NCBI GenBank assembly: GCA_020540725.1
Contig: JAJBSL010000016.1
Span: 1 to 61,623 of the forward strand
Direction of reading: 5' to 3'
Origin: Lachnospiraceae bacterium EP-SM-12S-S03
GTDB taxonomy: Bacteria > Bacillota > Clostridia > Lachnospirales > Lachnospiraceae
DNA length: 61,623 nt
The notes under the pieces are model-generated. The model worked only from the letters and a program-made list of their open reading frames with translations, did no database searches and was not told where the DNA came from. Position 1 is the first letter of the stretch; every line of letters starts with the position of its first letter. Position numbers and translations under genes: made by a program. Of the stretch, positions 30,676 through 39,574 are shown piece by piece.

Positions 30676-33135
30676 CTATAAGTCTACTGTCACCTTGTCA
30701 AGCTTCCAGATCTCATCCACATATTCCTGAATGGTTCTGTCTGATGTAAATTTACCACAAGATGCAGTATTAAGCAATGCCATTTTTGCCCATCTGTCTT
30801 TATCCCTATATGCTTTTTCCACATTTTCCTGAGCCTGGGCATAACTTCTGAAGTCTTTCAAAATGAAGTATGTGTCTGCACGATCACTGCTATTTGTATT
30901 GAGCAGAGAGTCGTATAAATCTCTGTACATCTCATGATCTCCGTAAGAATACGTTCCATCTACAAGTTGATCGACCACACGTCTGACTTCCCAGTCATTG
31001 TTATAAATATCAACAGGATTGTATCCGCCGTAATTTTCAAAATGAATGACTTCATCAGAACTTAATCCGAAAATAAATGCATTTTCTATGCCCACCTCTT
31101 CTACAATCTCCACATTGGCACCATCCATTGTTCCAAGTGTCGGAGCACCGTTTAACATAAACTTCATATTTCCTGTACCGGAAGCTTCCTTAGAAGCTGT
31201 AGAAATCTGCTCAGAAACATCCGCACCGGCAAAAATAAGTTCTGCGTTGGATACACGATAGTCTTCAATAAACACAACTTTGATCTTTCCATTGATACTT
31301 CTGTCATTGTTGATCACATCTGCAACGGAATTGATCAGTTTGATCGTCTGTTTTGCTCGTCTGTATCCTGCTGCCGCTTTGGCTCCAAAGATAAATGTTC
31401 TCGGATAGAAAGACAGTTCCGGATGTTCTTTGATCTTATTGTAAAGGTACATCACGTGTAAAATGTTCAGAAGCTGACGTTTATACTCATGGAGACGTTT
31501 TACCTGCACGTCGAAAATAGAACGTGGGTCCACTTCTACACCGTTGTGCTCCAGAATATATTTTGCAAGCCGCTCTTTATTCTTATACTTGATGCTCATA
31601 AATTCTTCACAGGCTTTCGGATCTTCTGCCAGCGGTTTTAATTTCGCCATCTGGGAGAGATCTGTGATCCAGCCTTTTCCGATGTGCGCGGTTACCCAGT
31701 CTGCAAGAAGCGGATTTCCATGTAATAAGAAACGTCTCTGCGTAATACCATTGGTTTTATTATTGAACTTCTCCGGCATCATTTCGTAAAAATCTTTCAG
31801 CTCTTCATGCTTCAAGATCTCTGTATGGAGTCTTGCCACACCGTTTACGGAATATCCTGCAACAATGGCAAGATGCGCCATTTTCACCTGTCCATCATAT
31901 AGAATCGCCATCTTCCGCACTTTGTCTTCATTTCCCGGATATCTTGCTCGGATCTCGTCTACAAAGCGACGGTTGATTTCTTCTATAATCTGATAAACTC
32001 TCGGAAGAAGTCTCTGGAACAAGTCGATCGGCCACTTTTCAAGTGCTTCTGCCATGATCGTATGGTTTGTGTAGGCACATGTTTTCGTTGTAATTTCCCA
32101 CGCTTCATCCCATTCAAGTCCCTGTTCATCCATAAGAAGTCTCATAAGTTCTGCTACAGAAACAGTCGGGTGCGTATCATTCATCTGAATCGTTACTTTC
32201 TCATGGAATTTGCGAATATCATCATGCTCCCGCAAATATTTTTCAATTGCTTCCTGTAAGCTTGCAGAAATAAAGAAATACTGCTGTTTCAGACGAAGCT
32301 CTTTTCCCGCATAATGATTATCATTCGGATATAATACTTCCACAATGGTCTTCGCAAGATTCTCCTGCTCCACCGCTTTTTGATACTCTCCGCGGTCAAA
32401 GGAATCCAAATGGAAATTCGTGATCGCCTCCGCATCCCAGATACGAAGTGTGTTCACTACATTATTTCCATAACCTACGATTGGCATATCATACGGAATG
32501 GCACGAACCGATTCAAAGTTTTCCTGAATGAATTCATTTCTTTTTGTTTCCTCATTATAGTGAATGCGAATCGTTCCACCGAATCTTACTTCCTTTGTAT
32601 ACTCATCACGACGAATTTCAAACGGATTCCCATCTTTTAACCAGTCATCCGGTGTCTCAATCTGGTAGCCATTTTCAATTTTTTGTTTGAACATTCCATA
32701 CTTATAGCGGATACCGCATCCATATGCTGAGTACCCTAATGTTGCCAGCGAATCGAGAAAACATGCTGCCAGACGTCCGAGACCTCCATTACCGAGAGCC
32801 GCATCCGGCTCTTGATCTTCAATCGCATTCAGATTGATTCCCATTTCATCAAGAGCCTCTGCTACTTCTTTATATTCTGTCATATTGATCAGATTGTTTC
32901 CAAGGGCGCGGCCCATCAAGAACTCCATAGACATATAATATACTGTCTTTGGATCGTTCTTTTTGAACTGCTCCTGTGTTGCAAGCCATTTGTCAATGAT
33001 CTCATCCTTTACAGCATATGAGACAGCCTGAAACAACTGTTGTTGGTTCGCTTCTTCAATTGTTTTTCTGTAAAGTCTTTTTACATTATTTTTTACAACT
33101 TCCTGAAATTTCTCTTTTTCAAATGTTGTACGCAT
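30676..33135 (-). CDS. glgP: Glycogen/maltodextrin phosphorylase
   Basis: 819 residues, the standard size. It releases glucose-1-phosphate from alpha-1,4-glucans using PLP. The PLP lysine lies in GTGNMKFMLNGAPTLGTMDG (near residue 655), and the N-terminal GNGGLGRLAACFLDS motif is intact. The start has AGGAGGT. It begins 10 bp after ileS on the same strand, so it may be read from the ileS transcript. Confidence 0.95.
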   Translation of the reverse strand: MRTTFEKEKFQEVVKNNVKRLYRKTIEEANQQQLFQAVSYAVKDEIIDKWLATQEQFKKNDPKTVYYMSMEFLMGRALGNNLINMTEYKEVAEALDEMGINLNAIEDQEPDAALGNGGLGRLAACFLDSLATLGYSAYGCGIRYKYGMFKQKIENGYQIETPDDWLKDGNPFEIRRDEYTKEVRFGGTIRIHYNEETKRNEFIQENFESVRAIPYDMPIVGYGNNVVNTLRIWDAEAITNFHLDSFDRGEYQKAVEQENLAKTIVEVLYPNDNHYAGKELRLKQQYFFISASLQEAIEKYLREHDDIRKFHEKVTIQMNDTHPTVSVAELMRLLMDEQGLEWDEAWEITTKTCAYTNHTIMAEALEKWPIDLFQRLLPRVYQIIEEINRRFVDEIRARYPGNEDKVRKMAILYDGQVKMAHLAIVAGYSVNGVARLHTEILKHEELKDFYEMMPEKFNNKTNGITQRRFLLHGNPLLADWVTAHIGKGWITDLSQMAKLKPLAEDPKACEEFMSIKYKNKERLAKYILEHNGVEVDPRSIFDVQVKRLHEYKRQLLNILHVMYLYNKIKEHPELSFYPRTFIFGAKAAAGYRRAKQTIKLINSVADVINNDRSINGKIKVVFIEDYRVSNAELIFAGADVSEQISTASKEASGTGNMKFMLNGAPTLGTMDGANVEIVEEVGIENAFIFGLSSDEVIHFENYGGYNPVDIYNNDWEVRRVVDQLVDGTYSYGDHEMYRDLYDSLLNTNSSDRADTYFILKDFRSYAQAQENVEKAYRDKDRWAKMALLNTASCGKFTSDRTIQEYVDEIWKLDKVTVDL

Positions 33136-33145
33136 CCTTGACCTC

Positions 33146-36100
33146 CTATTTTTCTACACCCATGGCTACATTTTCACCGTTGATGTTCCACTCTTTCGTG
33201 TATCCTGCCGGTGTTTCCTTTACAACTTCTGTTGCAAGAACCTCTTCTCCAATTTCTTTTGCATATTTCTCGAAAACAGCTTCTGCTTTTTCGGTGCCAT
33301 CATAATATACTTTGATCTTATCTGTCACTTCAAAGTCAGCTTCTTTACGCATGGTCTGGATCTTACTGATGATCTCTCTTACGAAACCTTCTTCCAGAAG
33401 CTCTTCTGTAAGGTTTGTATCAAGAACAACTGTCATTGTATTATCACCTTCGGATACATAGCCTTCTGTCTGTGCCATATCAATGAGTAAATCTTCACGG
33501 AATAATGTCACTTCCTGACCATTTACTTCGAACTTCAGGCTCTCCGTTGCATTTAACTCATCCATCGCTGCATTTCCATCCAGTTCAGAAAGATGTGCCT
33601 TGATTCCACCAAGCAGTTTGCCGTATTTCGGTCCGACTGTTTTAAGCTGTGGTTTGAATGTATAAGAAGTAAATGCTCTGACATCATCTGTAAATTCCAT
33701 TGTCTTCACATTCAGTTCTTCTTCCACAATCTCCTGGTAGAATTCCGGAAGCGCTTTTTCTGCCTTCACGAACATTCTTCCGATTGGCTGACGGTTCTTG
33801 ATATTTGCTGTATTACGGCATGCACGACCCATTACAACAATCTTCAGAACTTCATCCATATTTTCCTCCAACTCTGTGTCGATCCATGCTTCATTTGCAA
33901 CAGGGAAATCACAGAGATGGATACTTTCCGGTGCAGTTTTGTCAAGACTTCTCACAAGGTTCTGGTAAATGTCTTCTGTCATAAACGGAATCATCGGAGC
34001 TGCCACTTTCGCAACAGTTACAAGCGCTGTATAAAGTGTCATGTAGGCGTTGATCTTATCCTGCTCCATTCCTTTTGCCCAGAAACGTTCACGACTTCTT
34101 CTTACATACCAGTTACTCATATCATCTACAAAATCCTGAAGTGCTCTTGCACTTTCCGGGATGCGGTAGTTTGCCAAATTATCGTCTACTGTTTTGATCA
34201 GTGTATTCAGTTTGGACAGTAACCATTTATCCATAACCGGAAGTTTCTCATATTCCAGTGTATATTTTGTCGCGTCAAACTCATCAATATTCGCATAGAG
34301 CACGAAGAATGCGTACGTATTCCATAATGTACCCATGAATTTTCTCTGGCCCTCTGTTACGATCTTGCCGTGGAAACGGTTCGGAAGCCAAGGTGCACTG
34401 TTGATATAGAAGTACCAACGGATCGCGTCTGCTCCGTACTCTTCCAATGCTGCAAACGGGTCGACTGCATTTCCTTTGGACTTACTCATCTTCTGTCCCT
34501 TCTCATCCTGCACATGTCCAAGAACGATTACATTTTTATATGGCGCCTCGTTAAATACAAGTGTAGAGATTGCAAGTAAGGAGTAGAACCATCCACGTGT
34601 CTGGTCAACTGCCTCAGAAATAAAGTCTGCCGGGAACTGCTGCTCGAACAAGTCTTTATTTTCAAATGGATAGTGGTGCTGTGCAAACGGCATGGAACCG
34701 CTGTCAAACCAACAGTCGATCACTTCCGGAACACGGTGCATCGGTTTTCCACATTTTGGACAACGTATCGTCACTTCGTCGATGTATGGACGGTGAAGCT
34801 CGATATCATCCGGGCAATTGTCGGACATTTCTTTTAATTCCGCAATGCTTCCGATGGAATGCTGGTGTCCGCATTCACACTCCCAGATATTTAGCGGTGT
34901 TCCCCAGTAACGGTTACGGCTGATGCCCCAGTCCTGTACGTTCTCGAGCCAATCGCCGAAACGTCCTTTTCCGATGCTTTCCGGAATCCAGTTGATCGTG
35001 TTGTTATTTCTGATCAGATCTTCTTTCACGTCGGTCATCTTGATAAACCATGATTCACGTGCATAGTAAATAAGCGGTGTGTCACATCTCCAGCAATGCG
35101 GATAGCTGTGCTCGAAATTCGGAGCCTCGAAAAGAAGCTTTCTTTCTTCTAAGTCTTTTAATACTTCCGGATCTGCTTTCTTTACAAATAATCCGGCAAA
35201 TGGAGTTGTCTCTCCCATTTCACCTTTTTCATTTACAAGCTGAACGAACGGCATATCGTATTTGCGTCCTACTTTTGCATCGTCTTCACCGAATGCAGGA
35301 GCGATATGAACCACACCCGTACCGTCTGTCAATGTTACGTATGTGTCGCATGTCACGTAGAATGCTTTCTTGTGCTGTTTCTCTGCACATTCATATGCAC
35401 AGTCATATAACGGCTCGTACTCTTTGTATTCTAAGTCTGTTCCTTTGTATGTCTCTAAAACCTCATAAGCCGGAATCTCTTCTCCGTCTTCTGTCTTCTT
35501 CGCAAGTTTGCCAAGTACCGTATCCAGAAGCGCACATGCCATGTAGTATACATAACCGTCTGCCGCTTTTACTTTCGCATAGTCCTCTTCCGGGTTCACA
35601 CAGAGTGCGATGTTGGACGGAAGTGTCCAAGGTGTTGTTGTCCATGCAAGGATATACGCATCTTCATCTTTTACCTTGAATCTTACGATAGCCGAACGCT
35701 CTTTTACATCTTTGTATCCCTGCGCTACTTCCTGTGCGGAAAGCGGAGTTCCACAACGCGGACAATAAGGAACGATCTTAAATCCTTTGTAAAGAAGTCC
35801 TTTGTCCCAGATTTTCTTAAGCGCCCACCATTCAGACTCAATGAAGTTATTGTCATATGTTACATATGGGTGTTCCATATCTGCCCAGAAACCAACGGTA
35901 CCGGAGAAATCCTCCCACATCCCTTTGTATTTCCAGACACTCTCTTTACATTTGTTAATGAACGGCTCCAAACCGTATTCTTCAATCTGCTCCTTGCCGT
36001 CTAAGCCAAGAAGTTTCTCCACTTCCAGCTCTACCGGAAGACCATGTGTATCCCATCCGGCTTTTCTAGGTACCATGTACCCCTTCATTGTGCGATATCT

Positions 36101-36307
36101 CGGAATCATATCTTTGATCACACGAGTTAATACGTGGCCGATATGTGGCTTTCCGTTGGCTGTCGGCGGTCCGTCGTAGAATGTGTAGGTCTCTCCCTCT
36201 TTACGGTTCTCCATACTTTTTTCAAAAATGTTGTTCTCTTCCCAGAACTTCTCAATCTTCTTCTCACGGTCCACAAATTTCAAATCTGTAGAAACTTTCT
36301 GATACAT
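33146..36307 (-). CDS. ileS: Isoleucyl-tRNA synthetase, IleS2-like
   Basis: 1053 residues. Class-I signatures: PPTANGKPHIGHVLTR (HIGH) and KMSKSKGNAVDP (KMSKS); GWDTHGLPVE and a WTTTPWTLPSN editing domain mark IleRS. The length and lack of a C-terminal zinc finger fit the eukaryote-like IleS2 type, which is often less sensitive to mupirocin; that property is inferred. Expression is governed by the T-box leader at 36427-36676. The ribosome site is GAGGAG. Confidence 0.95.
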   Translation of the reverse strand: MYQKVSTDLKFVDREKKIEKFWEENNIFEKSMENRKEGETYTFYDGPPTANGKPHIGHVLTRVIKDMIPRYRTMKGYMVPRKAGWDTHGLPVELEVEKLLGLDGKEQIEEYGLEPFINKCKESVWKYKGMWEDFSGTVGFWADMEHPYVTYDNNFIESEWWALKKIWDKGLLYKGFKIVPYCPRCGTPLSAQEVAQGYKDVKERSAIVRFKVKDEDAYILAWTTTPWTLPSNIALCVNPEEDYAKVKAADGYVYYMACALLDTVLGKLAKKTEDGEEIPAYEVLETYKGTDLEYKEYEPLYDCAYECAEKQHKKAFYVTCDTYVTLTDGTGVVHIAPAFGEDDAKVGRKYDMPFVQLVNEKGEMGETTPFAGLFVKKADPEVLKDLEERKLLFEAPNFEHSYPHCWRCDTPLIYYARESWFIKMTDVKEDLIRNNNTINWIPESIGKGRFGDWLENVQDWGISRNRYWGTPLNIWECECGHQHSIGSIAELKEMSDNCPDDIELHRPYIDEVTIRCPKCGKPMHRVPEVIDCWFDSGSMPFAQHHYPFENKDLFEQQFPADFISEAVDQTRGWFYSLLAISTLVFNEAPYKNVIVLGHVQDEKGQKMSKSKGNAVDPFAALEEYGADAIRWYFYINSAPWLPNRFHGKIVTEGQRKFMGTLWNTYAFFVLYANIDEFDATKYTLEYEKLPVMDKWLLSKLNTLIKTVDDNLANYRIPESARALQDFVDDMSNWYVRRSRERFWAKGMEQDKINAYMTLYTALVTVAKVAAPMIPFMTEDIYQNLVRSLDKTAPESIHLCDFPVANEAWIDTELEENMDEVLKIVVMGRACRNTANIKNRQPIGRMFVKAEKALPEFYQEIVEEELNVKTMEFTDDVRAFTSYTFKPQLKTVGPKYGKLLGGIKAHLSELDGNAAMDELNATESLKFEVNGQEVTLFREDLLIDMAQTEGYVSEGDNTMTVVLDTNLTEELLEEGFVREIISKIQTMRKEADFEVTDKIKVYYDGTEKAEAVFEKYAKEIGEEVLATEVVKETPAGYTKEWNINGENVAMGVEK

Positions 36308-36323
36308 TGTCTATTCTCCTCTC

Positions 36324-36415
36324 TTGGGGACGTACACTTTTTACACTTTACTACGTCCCTAATTCACTTTTAGTGTGTCCCTTTTTGCAAATAGCCCTGT
36401 CCCTTTTGCGTAATC
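36324..36415 (-). repeat. REP-like element, copy B (inverted), in the ileS leader
   Basis: Read on the minus strand it matches copy A: GGGACAGG, AAAAAGGGACACA, then a hairpin TTAGGGACGTA / TACGTCCCCAA. It sits between the T-box terminator and the ileS start codon, 17 nt from the gene. Confidence 0.8.
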
Positions 36416-36426
36416 CTTGCCTTCGC

Positions 36427-36676
36427 AAAAAAGCCCCCATCCTGTAAAAGGACGAGGGCTGAAGCTATCGTTATACCACCTGTTACATCATACTATCATA
36501 TGCGTTCTTTTTAACGGCAGAAAACCGGCAGTGCTTAGTTGTCTTCATGACTTTCAGCATCCGCAACTCAGAAGTGATATTCGAATAGTTCCTACTCATA
36601 CCGGGCTTCCACCATCTCCGGCTCGCTTAAATTTTCAAAAAAATTCTACTGTCTTCGTCATCGTTTTTCTTATATA
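36427..36676 (-). promoter_or_regulatory. T-box riboswitch controlling ileS
   Basis: On the minus strand the leader shows the GATGACGAAGACAGTAG opening, the GCGAGCCGGAGATGGTGGAA region of stem I, an ATC isoleucine specifier (36578-36576), the T-box ACAGGTGGTATAACGATAGC (36485-36466) and a terminator AGCCCTCGTCC / GGATGGGGGCT with T6 (36460-36427). Uncharged tRNA-Ile would favour the antiterminator. Confidence 0.92.
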
Positions 36677-36682
36677 TGCTTT

Positions 36683-36722
36683 ATTATAATAACGAAACCC
36701 TCGAAAAGTCAAGAGTTTCGTT
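36683..36722 (-). promoter_or_regulatory. ileS promoter with overlapping dyad
   Basis: On the minus strand TTGACT (36712-36707), 18-bp spacer, TATAAT (36688-36683). An imperfect 11-bp inverted repeat, AACGAAACCCT (36691-36701) and AGAGTTTCGTT (36712-36722), spans the -35 and spacer. Confidence 0.65.
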
Positions 36723-36746
36723 ACTATAAACCGTACATTTTGGCGT

Positions 36747-36775
36747 TTTACAAATTTAGGAAAATACACTATAAT
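36747..36775 (+). promoter_or_regulatory. Promoter of the CDF transporter gene
   Basis: TTTACA (36747-36752), 17-bp spacer, TATAAT (36770-36775). Confidence 0.75.
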
Positions 36776-36817
36776 ACATTCGTATGTAATAAAACAACAG
36801 AAAAAGAGGGAATCTAA

Positions 36818-37996
36818 ATGACAGAGTTTTTAGTAAGACATTTTATAAAAGATTATGAACATACAGAAAAAGTGTCCGTTCGTACTGCGTATGGCGTTCT
36901 AGCGAGCATCGTGGGCATCTTATGTAACGTATTTTTGTTCATAGTAAAATTTATCGTTGGACTAATGGTACACAGTGTGTCCGTCACAGCAGACGCTTTC
37001 AACAACCTGTCGGACGCAGGTTCATCGCTTATCAGTTTTGTGGGAGTAAAGATTGCAAGTAAACCGGCAGACGAAGAGCACCCTTTCGGACATGGTCGTA
37101 TGGAATATATTTCTGCACTCATCGTGTCTTTTCTCGTATTAGAAGTTGGGTTTACCTTTCTGAAGGATTCCATTGGTAAAATTAAATCTCCGGAAGTTTT
37201 AAACTTCCAGATGGCTTCGGTGATTATCCTCATCCTTTCTATCGGTGTGAAGCTATGGCTTGGATTTTTTAACAGAAAATTAGGAAAAAAGATCGATTCC
37301 AAAGTGATGATGGCTGTATTTACGGATTCCATGGGAGATGTGCTGACAACATCCGTAACCATCCTGTCGCTTTTGTTCTTCTATTTTACCGGAATCAACA
37401 TCGATGGGATCGTCGGTATCGGCGTAGCTCTCGTTGTCATGTGGGCAGGTGTAGGTATTGCAAAAGATACGTTGGAACCGCTTCTTGGCGAAGCCGTAGA
37501 CCCGGAAGAGTATCAACGGATCAAACACTTTGTAGAAGGATATGACGGCATTATCGGTTCCCATGATCTGATCGTCCACAATTACGGACCCAACCGGAGT
37601 ATGGCATCCATTCATGCGGAAGTACCGAACAATGCCAATATTACAGAATCCCATGAAATCATAGACCATATCGAAAGAGACGCCATCGAAAACTTAGGAA
37701 TCTTCCTCGTTGTACATATGGACCCGGTTGAAATAGAGGACGAAAATATACTGCTCATTCAGAACCTGGCAAATACACTGATCGCAGAAATTGATCCTTC
37801 CTGTAGTATCCACGACTTCCGGGTCGTTGACGGAAAAAATCAGATAAATCTGATCTTCGATCTGGTTGTCCCAAGAGACTATGACAAAGAAAAACAACAT
37901 GATGTGGAAGATACTCTGTGTAAAAAATTAAAAGAACATGATGAACGGTATGAATTTGTAATTACCGTAGAACACAGCTTTGTATCGGGTACATAA
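36818..37996 (+). CDS. Cation diffusion facilitator (CDF) metal exporter
   Basis: 392 residues: six membrane helices (about 25-210) followed by a cytoplasmic domain of ferredoxin-like fold. Metal-binding segments of the family are present: DAFNNLSDAGSS in helix 2, HPFGHGRMEY in the loop and FTDSMGDVLTT in helix 5. It probably exchanges Mn2+, Fe2+ or Zn2+ for protons; the metal cannot be assigned. The tail after the first cytoplasmic domain (about 300-392) is longer than the minimal CDF and looks like a second, similar domain. Ribosome site GAGGG. Confidence 0.88.
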   Translation: MTEFLVRHFIKDYEHTEKVSVRTAYGVLASIVGILCNVFLFIVKFIVGLMVHSVSVTADAFNNLSDAGSSLISFVGVKIASKPADEEHPFGHGRMEYISALIVSFLVLEVGFTFLKDSIGKIKSPEVLNFQMASVIILILSIGVKLWLGFFNRKLGKKIDSKVMMAVFTDSMGDVLTTSVTILSLLFFYFTGINIDGIVGIGVALVVMWAGVGIAKDTLEPLLGEAVDPEEYQRIKHFVEGYDGIIGSHDLIVHNYGPNRSMASIHAEVPNNANITESHEIIDHIERDAIENLGIFLVVHMDPVEIEDENILLIQNLANTLIAEIDPSCSIHDFRVVDGKNQINLIFDLVVPRDYDKEKQHDVEDTLCKKLKEHDERYEFVITVEHSFVSGT

Positions 37997-38004
37997 AAAC
38001 ACAC

Positions 38005-38046
38005 AAAGGCAAGAATTTTCCTCTCACGGAATTTTCTTGCCTTTTT
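38005..38046. terminator. Bidirectional terminator between CDF and DacF genes
   Basis: AAAGGCAAGAA / TTCTTGCCTTT with extra inner GGAA pairing, followed by TTTTT on the plus strand. The genes are convergent. Confidence 0.85.
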
Positions 38047-38054
38047 ATCCTATA

Positions 38055-39473
38055 TTAAAATTCTCTTCTTTGGTTTCTTCTTCTCATCTCCTGCTGTCTG
38101 CGTCTTCGCATCTCGCGTCTTCTTTTGATTCTTGCCCTTCTCTTTCTTACTTTGACCACCAAAATAACGATCAAAAGAATCAGAATGAGTATTCCCACGA
38201 TCACAAGCATAATAATGTGTTCTGTCGTCAACCAGATTTCTTTCTCCTCTTCATCCGGTTGCACATCGTCCTTCTGTATCTGCAATAACTCAATCTTTTG
38301 CTCTTTCGTCAACTTTGCAGTCATAGTTCCCACTGGATTCTTCTGATAAGAATACGTGATTTCCTCACTTTCATCTTCCTCACAGTCTAATTCCTGAAAA
38401 GTAACTCCCTTAGGAACTGTAACAGACGCATTCTCCGGAATTCCTGTCAACTCTTTCACATCTGCATTCTCTGCAATGCTGATCTGTTCAAAATTCTGAA
38501 ATGCATAATCTGCCATTGCCTTTGTGTTCTCATATGTTTCATCTCTAGAGCCGAGTATTACCACGACAATCCGTCTTCCATTTTCCTCCAACGCCGTTAC
38601 AAGCGTATTATAGGAAAGATCCGTATATCCCGTCTTCCCTCCGATACAACACTGATCGTAATATTTGCCCTGCACCATCATCTTATGCTTCTGCTGAAAT
38701 GTTCTCGCCTCATCTTCTAAATTGGTAGCCGGAATAGTATACTCTGATGTCTGCATAATATCCAGCAGTTCACTTTTGGAAAACGCTGCTTTCGCAATCA
38801 ATGCCATGTCTCTCGCCGATACATAGTGATTTTCATCAAAAATACCATTGGTGTTTACAAAATTTGTATTCTCACACCCCAGTTTTCTGGCACAATCATT
38901 CATCATTTTCACAAAGTTCTCATGTGTACCGCCTACCGTTTCTCCAATCGCATAAGCCACTTCGTTTGCAGAAGCAAGCATCATGGCATGAAGCGCGTCC
39001 CGCATCGTAATCTGTTCTCCGCTTTTCATGGCAATATGTGCATATCCGGAACGCTGACACTGAATACTATTTTCGGAAAATGTGACCAGATCCGTCATTT
39101 CACTGTTTTCCAATGCAACAAGTGCAGTCATGATCTTCGTGATACTTGCAGGGTAGTATTTCTTATCGATAGACTTTCCATAGAGAATAGCACCGTTGTC
39201 CATATCCATTACGATTCCCGATTCTCCACAGATTTCCGGGCCTTTCGGCCAGTTTTTCAACTCGTTTGTTTCTACCGGCAAAGCTCTTGCCTTTGCAAGA
39301 AGCTCTTCCTTAATCTCCTCCGCCGTTTTCTCTGTTCCGTCTTCTTTTTGTTTCTGGATCTCTTCTTCTGACAAATATGTGACACTCTCTGCTGCATAGG
39401 AAACTATTCCTAAATTTAACATAAAAATTGCGCCTGTAAGGACAGACGCAATCAAACGTATTCCTTTTCTCAT
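38055..39473 (-). CDS. D-alanyl-D-alanine carboxypeptidase, DacF/PBP5 type
   Basis: 472 residues. Signal peptide (about 1-27), then the S11 serine peptidase domain with SxxK (PASITKIMT), SxN (SANEVA) and KTG (GGKTGYT). A PBP5 C-terminal domain follows (about 340-400), then a membrane helix (about 415-440) and a 35-residue tail made almost wholly of Arg/Lys/Gln (RRRREMRRRRQQEMRRRN). Normal members end soon after an amphipathic anchor. It trims the last D-Ala from wall peptides, perhaps during sporulation. The start at 39473 has GGAGGGG. Confidence 0.88.
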   Translation of the reverse strand: MRKGIRLIASVLTGAIFMLNLGIVSYAAESVTYLSEEEIQKQKEDGTEKTAEEIKEELLAKARALPVETNELKNWPKGPEICGESGIVMDMDNGAILYGKSIDKKYYPASITKIMTALVALENSEMTDLVTFSENSIQCQRSGYAHIAMKSGEQITMRDALHAMMLASANEVAYAIGETVGGTHENFVKMMNDCARKLGCENTNFVNTNGIFDENHYVSARDMALIAKAAFSKSELLDIMQTSEYTIPATNLEDEARTFQQKHKMMVQGKYYDQCCIGGKTGYTDLSYNTLVTALEENGRRIVVVILGSRDETYENTKAMADYAFQNFEQISIAENADVKELTGIPENASVTVPKGVTFQELDCEEDESEEITYSYQKNPVGTMTAKLTKEQKIELLQIQKDDVQPDEEEKEIWLTTEHIIMLVIVGILILILLIVILVVKVRKRRARIKRRREMRRRRQQEMRRRNQRREF

Positions 39474-39574
39474 TTCTCCCCTCCGGGTTGTATAATCCGT
39501 AATTCTCATACAATACTAGTAAATAGTCTAGCATATCAAAGGAGGGTTTTCAAGACGGAAAACGGTCTTCTGTT

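Larger units (their letters stand above)
36308..36817. other. 510-bp intergenic region: ileS leader and CDF promoter
   Basis: It contains, on the minus strand, the ileS promoter, T-box leader and terminator and an inverted REP-like element directly before the ileS ribosome site; on the plus strand, the CDF gene promoter at 36747-36775. No gene is seen. Confidence 0.8.
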
